A DNA stretch of 64,000 nt from Streptomyces sp. WZ-12. Lineage in GTDB: Bacteria; Actinomycetota; Actinomycetes; Streptomycetales; Streptomycetaceae. Positions 34,155-48,874 of this stretch are shown in pieces. Positions within the stretch are counted from its first letter, which is position 1; each line of letters begins with the position of its first letter. Made by a program: the position numbers and the translations under genes. The notes under the pieces were generated by a model. The model was not told where the DNA came from and did no database searches. It saw only the letters and a list, made by a program, of their open reading frames with translations. The stretch lies in contig NZ_CP118574.1 in assembly GCF_028898845.1 (NCBI RefSeq), positions 7,241,001-7,305,000 on the forward strand, given 5' to 3'.

Positions 34155-34592
34155 GTGGCTGCCCGCACCAAGGCCCGTAAGCGCGCCTTCCAGATCCTCT
34201 TCGAGGCCGACCAGCGCGGTGCCGACGTGCAGTCCGTGCTCGCGGACTGGATGCGCCACGCCCGGACCGACCCGCGCCAGCCGCCCGTGCACGAGTACAC
34301 CCTGGAGCTGGTCGAGGGGTACGCGGAGCGCGTCGCCCGCATCGACGAGTTGATCTCCACCTACTCCGTCGACTGGGACCTGGACCGGATGCCGGCGGCC
34401 GACCGCTCGATCCTCCGGCTCGGCGCCTACGAGCTGCTGTGGGTGGACGGTACGCCGGACGCGGTGGCGATCGACGAGGCCGTGCAGTTGGCCAAGGAAT
34501 TCTCCACGGACGACTCCCCGGCCTTCGTCAACGGCCTGCTGGCCCGCTTCAAGGAGCTGAAGCCGGGGCTGCGCCGCGAGGACGCCGGCTGA
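34155..34592 (+). CDS. nusB: Transcription antitermination factor NusB
   Basis: 145 aa. NusB binds boxA RNA with S10 (NusE) in rRNA antitermination. The N-terminal RTKARKRAFQILFEADQRGAD and the C-terminal LRLGAYELLWVDGTPDAVAIDEAVQLAKEFSTDDSPAFVNGLL are typical. It is cotranscribed with efp (gap two bases). A very strong hairpin follows before the converging bldD. Confidence 0.96.
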   Translation: MAARTKARKRAFQILFEADQRGADVQSVLADWMRHARTDPRQPPVHEYTLELVEGYAERVARIDELISTYSVDWDLDRMPAADRSILRLGAYELLWVDGTPDAVAIDEAVQLAKEFSTDDSPAFVNGLLARFKELKPGLRREDAG

Positions 34593-34638
34593 GCCGGTCG
34601 CGGCGGCCGGTGACCGGCTGACCGGACCCGAGGCACGA

Positions 34639-34682
34639 CGAGGGGCCCGGGAGCGATGTTCTCATCGCTCCCGGGCCCCTCG
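34639..34682. terminator. Bidirectional terminator between nusB and bldD
   Basis: A perfect 20-bp inverted repeat (34639-34658 with 34663-34682) around the loop TTCT, the strongest hairpin in the window. It lies 47 bp past nusB and 122 bp past the end of bldD. Confidence 0.85.
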
Positions 34683-34804
34683 TCCGTCTGTTCCCGCCGC
34701 CGGCCCTCTCGGGGGTCTCCAGGGGCCCCAACGACGACCGCCGCCCCGGGCGGCGGCCCGGAGCGGCGGTACGTTTCTGCTTAGGAAGCGCGGGCCTTGG
34801 CCCG

Positions 34805-35305
34805 TCAGATCTCCTCGTGCTGCACGGCCCGACGGGCGTCCGCGTCCAGCACGCCCCAGCTGATGAGCTGCTCGGTGAGCACCGAGGGCGACTGGTCGTA
34901 GATCACCGCGAGGGTGCGCAGGTCGTCCTGGCGGATCGAGAGGACCTTGCCGTTGTAGTCACCGCGCTGGCTCTGGATGGTGGCGGCGTAACGCTGGAGC
35001 GGGCCGGCCTTCTCCTGCGGGACGTGGGCCAGGCGCTCCAGGTCCAGCACCAGCTTCGGCGGCGGCTCGGCGGCGCCGCCCGGCGTCGTGCCCGGCAGCA
35101 GTTCCTGCACCGGCACGCCGTAGAAGTCCGCCAGCTCGGCGAGGCGCTGTACGGTCACGGCACGGTCGCCGCGCTCGTAAGACCCCACCACCACGGCCTT
35201 CCAGCGGCCCTGGGACTTCTCCTCGACGCCATGGAGAGAGAGGCCCTGCTGGGTACGGATGGCGCGGAGCTTGGCCCCGAGCTGTTTAGCGTATTCGCTG
35301 GACAT
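34805..35305 (-). CDS. bldD: Developmental master repressor BldD
   Basis: 166 aa, nearly identical in visible sequence to S. coelicolor BldD. BldD represses sporulation genes in vegetative hyphae as a dimer bridged by tetrameric c-di-GMP. An XRE-type HTH occupies about 10-65 (KLRAIRTQQGLSLHGVEEKS, YERGDRAVTVQRLAELADFY). The c-di-GMP signature RXD-X8-RXXD is exact: R114-G-D116 and R125-Q-D-D128. The ATG at 35305 begins MSSEYAKQLG. The upstream palindrome over the -10 suggests autoregulation. It is divergent from pyrR. Confidence 0.98.
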   Translation of the reverse strand: MSSEYAKQLGAKLRAIRTQQGLSLHGVEEKSQGRWKAVVVGSYERGDRAVTVQRLAELADFYGVPVQELLPGTTPGGAAEPPPKLVLDLERLAHVPQEKAGPLQRYAATIQSQRGDYNGKVLSIRQDDLRTLAVIYDQSPSVLTEQLISWGVLDADARRAVQHEEI

Positions 35306-35353
35306 AAAGCTCCCCAGACGGCTGTATCGACATGCGGCTCCGCCGCGTGGCTG

Positions 35354-35396
35354 GTAACTCACTGTGAGGTTACGCAGCGTAATCTGACTTCGTCAA
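35354..35396 (-). promoter_or_regulatory. bldD: bldD promoter with overlapping BldD-type palindrome
   Basis: On the minus strand TTGACG (35396-35391), an 18-bp spacer and TAACCT (35372-35367) form a good promoter. The palindrome GTAACTCACTGTGAGGTTAC (35354-35373) covers the -10 and the likely start. Read on the minus strand it contains AGTGA followed closely by TTACC, close to the BldD half-sites AGTGA/TCACC, so it is the probable autoregulatory site. Confidence 0.7.
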
Positions 35397-35482
35397 GCCG
35401 AATGGGCCAGACCCTCACCCGTCAGAGGGGTGTACGGGTTCCAAAGCGGCTCCTGATAGCCTTAGGGCCGTAATTTCGACGT

Positions 35483-36163
<681 letters not shown>

Positions 36164-36257
36164 CGCCGCACGCGTACGGACCCGGTGACCCCGGGCCGAC
36201 AGTCATGCCCGCTCGACGGACATTCCCGTACACCTCCCTCACCCCCGGAGAAACCGG

Positions 36258-37280
36258 ATGAAGCGTCACCTCATCTCGGCCGCCGATCTCACGCGGGACG
36301 ACGCCGTGCTGATCCTCGACACCGCCGAGGAAATGGCCCGGGTCGCCGACCGGCCGATCAAGAAACTGCCCGCCCTCCGCGGACGCACCGTCTGCAACCT
36401 CTTCTTCGAGGACTCGACCCGGACCCGGATCTCGTTCGAGGCCGCCGAGAAGCGGCTCTCCGCGGACGTCATCAACTTCGCCGCCAAGGGCTCCAGCGTC
36501 TCCAAGGGCGAGTCCCTCAAGGACACCGCCCAGACCCTGGAGGCGATGGGCGTCGACGCCGTCGTCATCCGGCACAGCGCCTCCGGCGCCCCCTACCGGC
36601 TGGCCACCTCCGGCTGGATCGACGCCCCCGTCATCAACGCCGGCGACGGCACCCACCAGCACCCCACCCAGGCCCTGCTGGACGCGTTCACCATGCGGCG
36701 CAGGCTGGTCGGCCCGGACGCCGGACTCGGCCGGGACCTCGACGGCAGGCGCATCACCATCGTCGGCGACGTGCTGCACAGCCGGGTGGCCCGCTCCAAC
36801 GTGGACCTGCTGCACACCCTCGGCGCCGAGGTCACCCTCGTCGCGCCGCCCACCCTCGTACCGGTCGGCGTCGAGACCTGGCCGTGCGAGATCTCCTACG
36901 ACCTCGACGCCGTGCTGCCCAAGTCCGACGCGGTGATGATGCTGCGGGTCCAGCGGGAGCGGATGAACGCGGCCTTCTTCCCGACCGAGCGGGAGTACTC
37001 GCGCCGCTACGGCCTGGACGGCGACCGGATGGCGCGGATGCCCGAGCACGCCCTCGTGATGCACCCCGGTCCGATGGTCCGCGGCATGGAGATCACCGCC
37101 GAGGTCGCCGACTCCGACCGCTGCACGGTCATCGAGCAGGTCGCCAACGGCGTCTCGATCCGCATGGCCGTGCTCTACCTGCTGCTCGGCGGCAACGAGC
37201 CCGCCCGCCCGTCGCCCACCACCACCCTTGGATCGAGGGGCTCCGCGCCCACCTCCGAATCCCGTACCGAGGAGAAGTAA
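36258..37280 (+). CDS. pyrB: Aspartate carbamoyltransferase catalytic subunit
   Basis: 340 aa. The carbamoyl-phosphate site is [19 protein letters not shown], with the [18 protein letters not shown] loop (Ser/Lys) and the aspartate-site [11 protein letters not shown]. The last 25 residues (from about [11 protein letters not shown]) are an unconserved polar tail. The ATG has CGGAGAAA upstream. pyrC follows after four bases. No regulatory pyrI gene lies nearby, as is usual for this class. Confidence 0.97.
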   Translation: MKRHLISAADLTRDDAVLILDTAEEMARVADRPIKKLPALRGRTVCNLFFEDSTRTRISFEAAEKRLSADVINFAAKGSSVSKGESLKDTAQTLEAMGVDAVVIRHSASGAPYRLATSGWIDAPVINAGDGTHQHPTQALLDAFTMRRRLVGPDAGLGRDLDGRRITIVGDVLHSRVARSNVDLLHTLGAEVTLVAPPTLVPVGVETWPCEISYDLDAVLPKSDAVMMLRVQRERMNAAFFPTEREYSRRYGLDGDRMARMPEHALVMHPGPMVRGMEITAEVADSDRCTVIEQVANGVSIRMAVLYLLLGGNEPARPSPTTTLGSRGSAPTSESRTEEK

Positions 37281-37284
37281 GACC

Positions 37285-38571
37285 ATGAGCAAGATCCTGA
37301 TCCGCGGTGCGAAGGTGCTCGGCGGCGCGCCCCAGGACGTGTTGATCGACGGCGAGACCATCGAGGGCGTCGGCGTCGGGCTGTCCGCCGAGGGCGCCGA
37401 GGTGATCGAGGCCGACGGGAAGATCCTGCTGCCCGGCCTCGTGGACCTGCACACCCATCTGCGCGAGCCGGGCCGCGAGGACTCCGAGACGGTGCTGACC
37501 GGCACCCGGGCCGCGGCCAGCGGCGGCTTCACCGCGGTGTTCGCCATGGCCAACACCTTCCCGGTCGCCGACACCGCCGGCGTCGTCGAGCAGGTCTACC
37601 GGCTCGGCAGGGACCACGGCTACTGCGACGTGCAGCCCATCGGCGCCGTCACCGTCGGCCTGGAGGGCAAGAAGCTGGCCGAACTCGGCGCGATGCACGA
37701 GTCGGCGGCCGGCGTCACGGTCTTCTCCGACGACGGCAAGTGCGTCGACGACGCGGTGATCATGCGGCGGGCCCTGGAGTACGTGAAGGCGTTCGGCGGC
37801 GTCGTCGCCCAGCACGCCCAGGAGCCGCGGCTGACCGAGGGCGCCCAGATGAACGAGGGTGTCGTCTCGGCCGAGTTGGGGCTGGGCGGCTGGCCGGCCG
37901 TCGCCGAGGAGTCGATCATCGCCCGGGACGTGCTGCTCGCCGAGCACGTCGGCTCCCGGGTGCACATCTGCCACCTGTCGACCGCCGGCAGCGTCGAGAT
38001 CGTCCGGTGGGCCAAGTCCCGCGGCATCGACGTGACCGCCGAGGTCACCCCGCACCACCTGCTGCTCACCGACGAGTTGGTGCGCAGCTACAACCCGGTC
38101 TACAAGGTCAACCCGCCGCTGCGCACCGAGCGCGACGTCATGGCGCTGCGCGAGGCCCTCGCCGACGGCACCATCGACATCGTCGCCACCGACCACGCCC
38201 CGCACCCGCACGAGGACAAGGACTGCGAGTGGGCCGCGGCCGCGATGGGCATGGTGGGCCTGGAGACCGCGCTGTCGGTCGTCCAGCACACCATGGTCGA
38301 GACCGGGCTGCTGGACTGGGCCGGCGTCGCCGACCGGATGTCCGCCACCCCGGCGCGGATCGGGTCGCTGGCCGGCCAGGGGCGCCCCGTCGCCGCCGGT
38401 GAGCCCGCCAACCTCACCCTGCTCGATTCCGCTTACCGTGGAGAGGTGGACCCCGCGGGCTTCGCCTCCCGCAGCCGCAACACCCCCTACGAGGGCCGTG
38501 AGCTGCCGGGACGCGTCACCCACACCTTCCTGCGGGGCCGCGCAACGGTCGTCGACGGGAAGCTCGCGTGA
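37285..38571 (+). CDS. pyrC: Dihydroorotase
   Basis: 428 aa, class I dihydroorotase. The metal site starts with [18 protein letters not shown]; the other ligands lie in [24 protein letters not shown] and [16 protein letters not shown] (catalytic Asp). Start ATG at 37285, four bases after pyrB, with GAGGAGAAG before it. The stop overlaps the GTG of the next gene. Confidence 0.97.
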   Translation: MSKILIRGAKVLGGAPQDVLIDGETIEGVGVGLSAEGAEVIEADGKILLPGLVDLHTHLREPGREDSETVLTGTRAAASGGFTAVFAMANTFPVADTAGVVEQVYRLGRDHGYCDVQPIGAVTVGLEGKKLAELGAMHESAAGVTVFSDDGKCVDDAVIMRRALEYVKAFGGVVAQHAQEPRLTEGAQMNEGVVSAELGLGGWPAVAEESIIARDVLLAEHVGSRVHICHLSTAGSVEIVRWAKSRGIDVTAEVTPHHLLLTDELVRSYNPVYKVNPPLRTERDVMALREALADGTIDIVATDHAPHPHEDKDCEWAAAAMGMVGLETALSVVQHTMVETGLLDWAGVADRMSATPARIGSLAGQGRPVAAGEPANLTLLDSAYRGEVDPAGFASRSRNTPYEGRELPGRVTHTFLRGRATVVDGKLA

Positions 38572-39152
38572 CTCCTCAACTCATCCCCCTGGCCGCGGCG
38601 CAGCACTCCGCCCCGGTCACCGACTGGTCCGGGCGCATCGCCTGGGTGGTCGGCCTCCTGGTCTTCGTCGCCTTCGTCTACTGGCTGATGCGCCAGGGCT
38701 GGAAGTGGCGCGGCACCCTCCAGGGCGACCTGCCGGAGCTGCCGGCCGCCCCCGCGGACGCGGGCGAGGCCCACCTCACCCTCAGCGGCCGCTACCACGG
38801 CTCGACCACCGCCGGGCAGTGGCTCGACCGGATCGTCGCCCACGGCCTGGGCACCCGCAGCCGCGCGGAACTGACCCTGACCGACCGGGGCCTGATCGTC
38901 GAACGGCCCGGCGCCACGGACTTCTTCGTCCCGGCCGCCGCGCTGCGCGGCGCCCGCCTCGACAAGGGCATCGCCGGCAAGGTCCTCCCGGAGGGCGGCC
39001 TGCTGGTCGTCACCTGGGAGCACGGCGACAGGCAGATCGACTCCGGGTTCCGCTCCGACCGGGCCGAGGAGCACCCGGCCTGGGTCGCGGCCCTGAACCG
39101 GCTCAGCAGCGAGCACACCACCGAGCACACCGAAACGGAAGGCGCACGATGA
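38568..39152 (+). CDS. Single-span membrane protein of unknown function in the pyr operon
   Basis: 194 aa. One membrane span at about 22-41 ([21 protein letters not shown]) is followed by a soluble, probably beta-rich domain resembling a bacterial PH-like fold ([69 protein letters not shown]). I recognise no enzyme motif. It is coupled to both pyrC (GTGA overlap) and carA (ATGA overlap), so its dose is tied to pyrimidine synthesis. The same position is occupied in S. coelicolor. Confidence 0.85.
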   Translation: MTPQLIPLAAAQHSAPVTDWSGRIAWVVGLLVFVAFVYWLMRQGWKWRGTLQGDLPELPAAPADAGEAHLTLSGRYHGSTTAGQWLDRIVAHGLGTRSRAELTLTDRGLIVERPGATDFFVPAAALRGARLDKGIAGKVLPEGGLLVVTWEHGDRQIDSGFRSDRAEEHPAWVAALNRLSSEHTTEHTETEGAR

Positions 39153-40298
39153 CGACCTCCACCAAGGGGACCGCCAAGATCCCCGCCGTACTCGTCCTGG
39201 AGGACGGTCGCACCTTCCGCGGCCGCGCCTACGGGGCCGTGGGGGAGACCTTCGGCGAGGCGGTGTTCTCCACCGGCATGACCGGCTACCAGGAGACGCT
39301 GACCGACCCCTCCTACCACCGCCAGGTGGTCGTCATGACCGCCCCGCACGTCGGCAACACCGGCGTGAACGACGAGGACTCCGAGTCCCAGCGGATCTGG
39401 GTCTCCGGCTACGTCGTCCGCGACCCCGCCCGGATCCCGTCCAACTGGCGCTCCCGCCGCTCCCTCGACGAGGAGCTGCGCCGCCAGGGCGTCGTCGGCA
39501 TCAGCGGCATCGACACCCGGGCGCTCACCCGCCACCTGCGCGAGCGCGGGGCGATGCGGGTCGGGATCTTCTCCGGCAACGCGCTGCCCGACGAGGGCAC
39601 CATGCTCGCCGAGGTCCGTCAGCAGCCCGAGATGCAGGGCGCCGACCTCTCCGCGCAGGTCGCCACCAAGGAGGCGTACGTCGTCCCGGCCATCGGTGCC
39701 AAGAAGTTCACCGTCGCCGCGATCGACCTCGGCATCAAGGGCATGACCCCGCACCGGATGGCCGAGCGCGGCATCGAGGTGCACGTCCTGCCGGCCACCG
39801 CCACCGCCGAGGACGTCTACGCGGTCAACCCCGACGGCGTGTTCTTCTCCAACGGGCCCGGCGACCCGGCCACCGCCGACCACGCGGTCTCGGTGATGCG
39901 CGAGGTGCTCTCCCGGAAGACCCCGCTGTTCGGCATCTGCTTCGGCAACCAGATCCTGGGCCGGGCGCTGGGCTTCGGCACGTACAAGCTCAAGTACGGG
40001 CACCGCGGCATCAACCAGCCGGTGCAGGACCGCACGACCGGCAAGGTCGAGGTCACCGCGCACAACCACGGGTTCGCCGTGGACGCGCCGCTCGACAAGG
40101 TCTCCGACACCCCCTTCGGCCGCGCCGAGGTCACCCACGTCTGCCTCAACGACAACGTGGTGGAGGGGCTCCAACTCCTGGACCAGCCGGCCTTCAGCGT
40201 GCAGTACCACCCCGAGGCGGCCGCCGGCCCGCACGACGCCGCGTACCTCTTCGACCGCTTCACGTCTTTGATGAACACCGTCCTGATGGAGGGCCAGC

Positions 40299-40306
<8 letters not shown>
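39149..40306 (+). CDS. carA: Carbamoyl phosphate synthase small subunit
   Basis: 385 aa. Class I glutamine amidotransferase that feeds ammonia to CarB. The catalytic Cys is in [17 protein letters not shown], the His/Glu in [14 protein letters not shown], and the N-terminal domain has the signature [20 protein letters not shown]. The ATG overlaps the preceding gene's stop; the end overlaps carB by eight bases. Confidence 0.97.
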
Positions 40307-43610
<3,304 letters not shown>

Positions 43611-43616
43611 GGCCCG

Positions 43617-43645
43617 GAGGGGGACACCACAGCGGTGTCCCCCTC
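43617..43645 (+). terminator. Hairpin between carB and pyrD
   Basis: A perfect 12-bp stem (43617-43628 with 43634-43645) with loop ACAGC, followed by TTC. It lies inside the apparent pyr operon, so it may reduce rather than stop transcription into pyrD and pyrF, or act as an mRNA-end stabiliser. Confidence 0.6.
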
Positions 43646-43687
43646 TTCATGAGCCCGCCCACCCTCTCCCGTAAGGCCACCGCCCCC

Positions 43688-44793
<1,106 letters not shown>

Positions 44794-44797
<4 letters not shown>

Positions 44798-45684
44798 CCC
44801 GCCCGTCGCCCGACCACCGCCCCGCAACGGCGCCCTCCGGGCGGCCGGACCCCCTTCCGCCCTTCGGTGCCCGCCTCCGCCGCGCCATGGACGAGCGCGG
44901 CCCGCTCTGCGTCGGCATCGACCCGCACGCGTCGCTGCTGGCCGACTGGGGCCTCAACGACGACGTGGCGGGTCTGGCCCGGTTCACCCGGACCGTCGTC
45001 GAGGCGCTCGGCGAGCAGGTCGCGGTCTTCAAGCCGCAGTCGGCCTTCTTCGAGCGGTTCGGCTCGCGCGGCATCGCGGTCCTGGAGACCGCCGTCGAGG
45101 AGGCCCGGGAACGTGGTGCGCTGATCCTGATGGACGCCAAGCGCGGCGACATCGGTTCCACCATGGGCGCCTACGCCGAGGCGTTCCTGCGCCCGGACTC
45201 CCCGCTCTTCTCGGACGCGCTCACGCTCTCCCCGTACCTCGGCTACGGCTCGCTGCGGCCAGCCGTGGAGCTGGCGCGGCAGAGCGGCGCCGGGCTCTTC
45301 GTGCTGGGCCTGACCTCCAACCCGGAGGGCGCGGAGGTCCAGCGCGCGGTCCGCGAGGACGGCCGCACCGTCGCCGCCACGATGCTCGGCCACCTCGCCG
45401 CCGAGAACGCCGGGGCGGAGCCGCTGGGCTCCTTCGGCGCGGTCGTCGGCGCCACGCTCGGCGATCTCTCCGCGTTCGACCTGGCGATCAACGGCCCGCT
45501 GCTGGCTCCCGGCATCGGCGCGCAGGGCGCCACCCCCGCGGACCTGCCCACGGTCTTCGGCGGGACGGTCCGCAACGTGGTCCCGAGCGTCAGTCGGGGA
45601 GTGCTCAAGCACGGCCCGGACGCCGGCGCACTACGCGCGGCGGCGGCCCGGTTCGCCGACGAAGTGCGCGCGGCGGTTGCATAA
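44794..45684 (+). CDS. pyrF: Orotidine 5'-phosphate decarboxylase (type 2)
   Basis: 296 aa, the longer PyrF family 2 found in actinobacteria. The active-site sequence is ALILMDAKRGDIGSTMGAYAEAF (Asp-Lys-Asp set); GPLCVGIDPHASLL at the N-terminus and VFKPQSAFFERFG are also typical. The first 28 residues are Pro-rich and variable. It starts with GTG overlapping pyrD and ends the pyrimidine cluster, followed by a clear terminator. Confidence 0.96.
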
Positions 45685-45706
45685 CGAGGTCAGTTAGTCC
45701 CGAAAT

Positions 45707-45738
45707 GTCCTGGTCAGCAGAGTCTGACCAGGACTTTT
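45707..45738 (+). terminator. Intrinsic terminator after pyrF
   Basis: A perfect 11-bp stem (45707-45717 with 45724-45734), loop CAGAGT, followed by TTTT and a T-rich stretch: a classical intrinsic terminator and the only one here with a real U-run. Confidence 0.9.
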
Positions 45739-45750
45739 CGTCTGTTCTCG

Positions 45751-45779
45751 CTGACTGGAGCGCCATCGGCCGCTAGTCT
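45751..45779 (+). promoter_or_regulatory. Upstream promoter candidate of the sIHF gene
   Basis: CTGACT (45751-45756), 17-bp spacer, TAGTCT (45774-45779). It leaves a leader of about 105 nt. Confidence 0.55.
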
Positions 45780-45813
45780 CCGTCGAGAGCACTGCACGTA
45801 AGCGCGTTGCTCG

Positions 45814-45842
45814 TTGCTCCGTTGTGACGGGGCGACTAGGTT
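45814..45842 (+). promoter_or_regulatory. Downstream promoter candidate of the sIHF gene
   Basis: TTGCTC (45814-45819), 17-bp spacer, TAGGTT (45837-45842). It leaves a leader of about 40 nt. Together with the previous one it makes a tandem promoter pair for an abundant nucleoid protein. Confidence 0.6.
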
Positions 45843-45889
45843 CCACACCGGTCCGTATCCGACAGTTCGACATCCGAGGTGACGTAGGC

Positions 45890-46213
45890 GTGGCTCTTCC
45901 GCCCCTTACCCCTGAACAGCGCGCTGCCGCGCTCGAAAAGGCCGCCGCGGCTCGCCGGGAGCGCGCCGAGGTCAAGAATCGGCTCAAGCACTCGGGAGCT
46001 TCCCTCCACGAGGTCATCCAGCAGGGCCAGAAGAACGATGTCATCGGCAAGATGAAGGTCTCCGCCCTCCTGGAGTCCCTGCCCGGCGTCGGCAAGGTCC
46101 GCGCGAAGCAGATCATGGAGCGGCTCGGCATCTCCGAGAGCCGCCGCGTCCGCGGCCTGGGCTCGAACCAGATCGCATCGCTGGAGCGCGAGTTCGGCAG
46201 CACTGGTTCCTGA
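45890..46213 (+). CDS. Integration host factor, actinobacterial type (sIHF/mIHF)
   Basis: 107 aa, the length of Streptomyces sIHF. The GTG at 45890 gives [35 protein letters not shown] lies upstream. The fold is a long N-terminal helix and a helix-two-turn-helix DNA-binding part: [22 protein letters not shown] and [15 protein letters not shown]. It is a nucleoid-associated protein that bends DNA and influences supercoiling, sporulation and antibiotic production. It is unrelated to the HU-type IHF of E. coli. It precedes gmk and rpoZ. Confidence 0.96.
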   Translation: MALPPLTPEQRAAALEKAAAARRERAEVKNRLKHSGASLHEVIQQGQKNDVIGKMKVSALLESLPGVGKVRAKQIMERLGISESRRVRGLGSNQIASLEREFGSTGS

Positions 46214-46251
46214 GTTTCCCGGCACTGCCGGGTAGCTGGAATAATCGCTGC

Positions 46252-46872
46252 ATGAGTTCAGCAGTCTCCCGGGGGTCCGCCCCCGTACCCCCGGCCAGAC
46301 AACCGCGCCTGACCGTGCTCTCCGGCCCCTCGGGGGTCGGCAAGAGCACGGTCGTCGCGCATCTGCGCAAGGTCCACCCCGAAATCTGGCTCTCGGTGTC
46401 GGCCACCACCCGCAAGCCGCGCCCGGGGGAGCGTCACGGCGTCCAGTACTTCTTCGTCGAGGACGAGGAGTTCGACAAGCTGATCGCCAACGGCGAACTG
46501 CTGGAGTGGGCCGAGTTCGCCGGCAACCGCTACGGCACCCCGCGCAAGGCGGTCCTGGACCGGCTGGAGTCCGGCGAGCCCGTCCTGCTGGAGATCGACC
46601 TCCAGGGCGCCCGCCAGGTCCGCGAGTCCATGTCCGACGCCAACCTGGTCTTCCTGGCCCCGCCGAGCTGGGAGGAGTTGGTCCGCCGGCTCACCGGCCG
46701 CGGCACGGAGGCGCCGGAGGTCATCGAGCGGCGCCTGGAGGCGGCCCGGATCGAGCTGGCGGCGGAGAAGGAGTTCGACGTCACACTCGTCAACACCTCC
46801 GTCGAGGACGTCAGCCGTGAGCTGCTAGCCTTGATGTTGCGTCGCTCTGAGGACCGGACCACCGGAGACTGA
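46252..46872 (+). CDS. gmk: Guanylate kinase
   Basis: 206 aa. Gmk phosphorylates GMP to GDP. P-loop [21 protein letters not shown]-binding [20 protein letters not shown] and the lid in [21 protein letters not shown] variable tail of about 17 residues precedes the P-loop domain. It lies 38 bp after sIHF, with a short CCCGGC/GCCGGG hairpin between (46218-46232), and 79 bp before rpoZ. Confidence 0.96.
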   Translation: MSSAVSRGSAPVPPARQPRLTVLSGPSGVGKSTVVAHLRKVHPEIWLSVSATTRKPRPGERHGVQYFFVEDEEFDKLIANGELLEWAEFAGNRYGTPRKAVLDRLESGEPVLLEIDLQGARQVRESMSDANLVFLAPPSWEELVRRLTGRGTEAPEVIERRLEAARIELAAEKEFDVTLVNTSVEDVSRELLALMLRRSEDRTTGD

Positions 46873-46951
46873 CCGGTCCCGATCCCGGCGCCACGGATTT
46901 CAGCGCGGCCGCGCGCTATCACCTGCTTCATCCCCTTTCGGAAGGTAGAGA

Positions 46952-47227
46952 GTGTCCTCTTCCATCACCGCACCCGAGGGCATCATCAACCCGCCCATTG
47001 ATGAGCTTCTTGAGGCCACGGACTCGAAGTACAGCCTCGTGATCTACGCCGCCAAGCGCGCGCGCCAGATCAACGCCTACTACTCCCAGCTCGGCGAGGG
47101 CCTGCTGGAGTACGTCGGCCCGCTGGTCGACACCCACGTCCACGAGAAGCCCCTGTCGATCGCGCTCCGCGAGATCAACGCGGGTCTGCTGACCTCGGAG
47201 GCCGTCGAGGGCCCCGTCGGCCAGTAA
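46952..47227 (+). CDS. rpoZ: RNA polymerase omega subunit
   Basis: 91 aa. Omega assists assembly of the beta' subunit. The family core is [32 protein letters not shown], and the C-terminal [22 protein letters not shown] is typical of Streptomyces. GGAAGG lies upstream of the GTG. The gmk-rpoZ pairing is conserved widely in bacteria. In Streptomyces omega also matters for differentiation. Confidence 0.96.
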   Translation: MSSSITAPEGIINPPIDELLEATDSKYSLVIYAAKRARQINAYYSQLGEGLLEYVGPLVDTHVHEKPLSIALREINAGLLTSEAVEGPVGQ

Positions 47228-47248
47228 GCGGCACAAGGCTTTACCTCA

Positions 47249-47308
47249 CCAAGGGCCCGGCAGGGGCGCCTCCCAGCGTGTGGCTGGGCGGACCTGCCGG
47301 GCCCTTGG
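47249..47308 (+). terminator. Terminator after rpoZ
   Basis: A 16-bp outer stem (47249-47264 with 47293-47308) encloses a smaller hairpin around TCCCAGC/GCTGGG. It lies 21 bp after rpoZ. Confidence 0.75.
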
Positions 47309-47372
47309 CGTGCCCGGAGGGCATAGGTTGAGGGACATGCGTTCGGAGCTGAACTCGGGGAGCGGGGAAGCG

Positions 47373-48602
47373 ATGGAGAAGCGGGAGCGGCCCAGGGTTG
47401 TCCTGGGGGTCAGCGGCGGGATCGCCGCGTACAAGGCGTGCGAGCTGCTGCGGCGGCTCACGGAGTCCGGCCACGACGTTCGGGTCGTGCCGACCGCCTC
47501 GGCGCTGCACTTCGTCGGGGAGGCCACCTGGTCGGCGCTGTCCGGCAACCCGGCCACCACCGAGGTCTGGGAGTCCGTCCACGAGGTCCCGCACGTCCGC
47601 ATCGGCCAGGCCGCCGACCTCGTCGTGGTCGCCCCGGCCACCGCCGACCTGCTGGCCAAGGCCGCCCACGGCCTCGCCGACGACCTGCTGACCAACACCC
47701 TGCTCACCGCCCGCTGTCCGGTGGTTTTCGCCCCCGCGATGCACACCGAGATGTGGGAGAACCCCGCCACCCAGGAGAACGTCGCCACGCTGCGCCGCCG
47801 CGGCGCGCTGGTCATCGAGCCCGCGGTGGGCCGGCTCACCGGCGTCGACACCGGCAAGGGCCGCTTCCCCGACCCGGTGGAGATCTTCGACCTGTGCCGC
47901 CAGGTGCTGGCCCGCGGGGCCCAGGGCCTGGCGCGGGACCTGGCCGGCCGGCACGTCGTGGTCAGCGCCGGTGGGACCCGGGAGCCGCTGGACCCGGTGC
48001 GCTACCTGGGCAACCGCTCCTCCGGCAAGCAGGGTTACGCGCTGGCCCGTACGGCCGCGGCCCGCGGCGCCCGGGTCACCCTGGTCGCCGGCAACACCGA
48101 GCTGCCCGACCCGGCGGGGGTGGACGTGGTCCGCATCGGCACCGCCCGGCAGCTCCGCGAGGCCGTGCTCAAGGCCGCGGCCGACGCCGACGCGGTGGTG
48201 ATGGCCGCCGCGGTGGCCGATTTCCGACCCGCCCATTACGCCACCGGCAAGATCAAGAAGCGGGAGGGGCAGGAGCCGGACCCCATCACTCTGGTGCGTA
48301 ATCCGGACATCCTCGCCGAGCTCTCCGCCGACCGGGCCCGCCCCGGCCAGGTGGTCGTCGGCTTCGCCGCGGAGACCGATGACGTCCTCGCCAACGGCCG
48401 CGCCAAGCTGGCCCGCAAGGGCTGCGATCTTCTGGTGGTCAACGAGGTCGGCGAGCGCAAGACCTTCGGTTCGGCCGAAAACGAGGCCGTGATCCTGGCC
48501 ACGGACGGCACCGAGACCCCCGTCCCGTACGGCCCGAAAGAAGCCCTCGCCGACACGGTTTGGGACCTGGTCGCGCCCCGTCTGGCCGCCCCGGGAGCCT
48601 GA
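47373..48602 (+). CDS. coaBC: Bifunctional phosphopantothenoylcysteine decarboxylase/synthase CoaBC
   Basis: 409 aa from the ATG at 47373, which has GGGGAA upstream. An in-frame ATG at 47337 is seven bases after a TAGGTT -10 (47324-47329) and would be a leaderless start giving 421 aa. The N-terminal flavoprotein domain has [40 protein letters not shown] and [16 protein letters not shown]; the C-terminal CoaB domain has [26 protein letters not shown] and AAAVADFRP. It makes 4'-phosphopantetheine for CoA. Confidence 0.95.
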   Translation: MEKRERPRVVLGVSGGIAAYKACELLRRLTESGHDVRVVPTASALHFVGEATWSALSGNPATTEVWESVHEVPHVRIGQAADLVVVAPATADLLAKAAHGLADDLLTNTLLTARCPVVFAPAMHTEMWENPATQENVATLRRRGALVIEPAVGRLTGVDTGKGRFPDPVEIFDLCRQVLARGAQGLARDLAGRHVVVSAGGTREPLDPVRYLGNRSSGKQGYALARTAAARGARVTLVAGNTELPDPAGVDVVRIGTARQLREAVLKAAADADAVVMAAAVADFRPAHYATGKIKKREGQEPDPITLVRNPDILAELSADRARPGQVVVGFAAETDDVLANGRAKLARKGCDLLVVNEVGERKTFGSAENEAVILATDGTETPVPYGPKEALADTVWDLVAPRLAAPGA

Positions 48603-48874
48603 CCGGAAACGCCCAGCGGAATCCCCGATACCGCCTCCGGGAGGGCCTTCGCCGCCCCATCGAAATTCGGCGTGCCCTCTTGACCGGACCGATCGCCGAG
48701 GTGATCGTCACTACCGTGAGGCGTGGTGTCCCAGGTCACGGGGGTTCCATAAAACGAGACTGGGTGCCCGCGCGCCACGTTAGACCGATAAACTGGCAGC
48801 GGTCCGGCCGAGCGCAGCTCTCGGCCGTTCCGCTAAATGATCAGCCAGCAGCCGCTGCAACCCCAGGGAGCGAT

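Noticed and set aside
34639..34682. 20-bp inverted repeat considered as an insertion-sequence end
   Set aside because: No transposase, no target duplication, and it sits at the ends of two converging genes, so it is a terminator.
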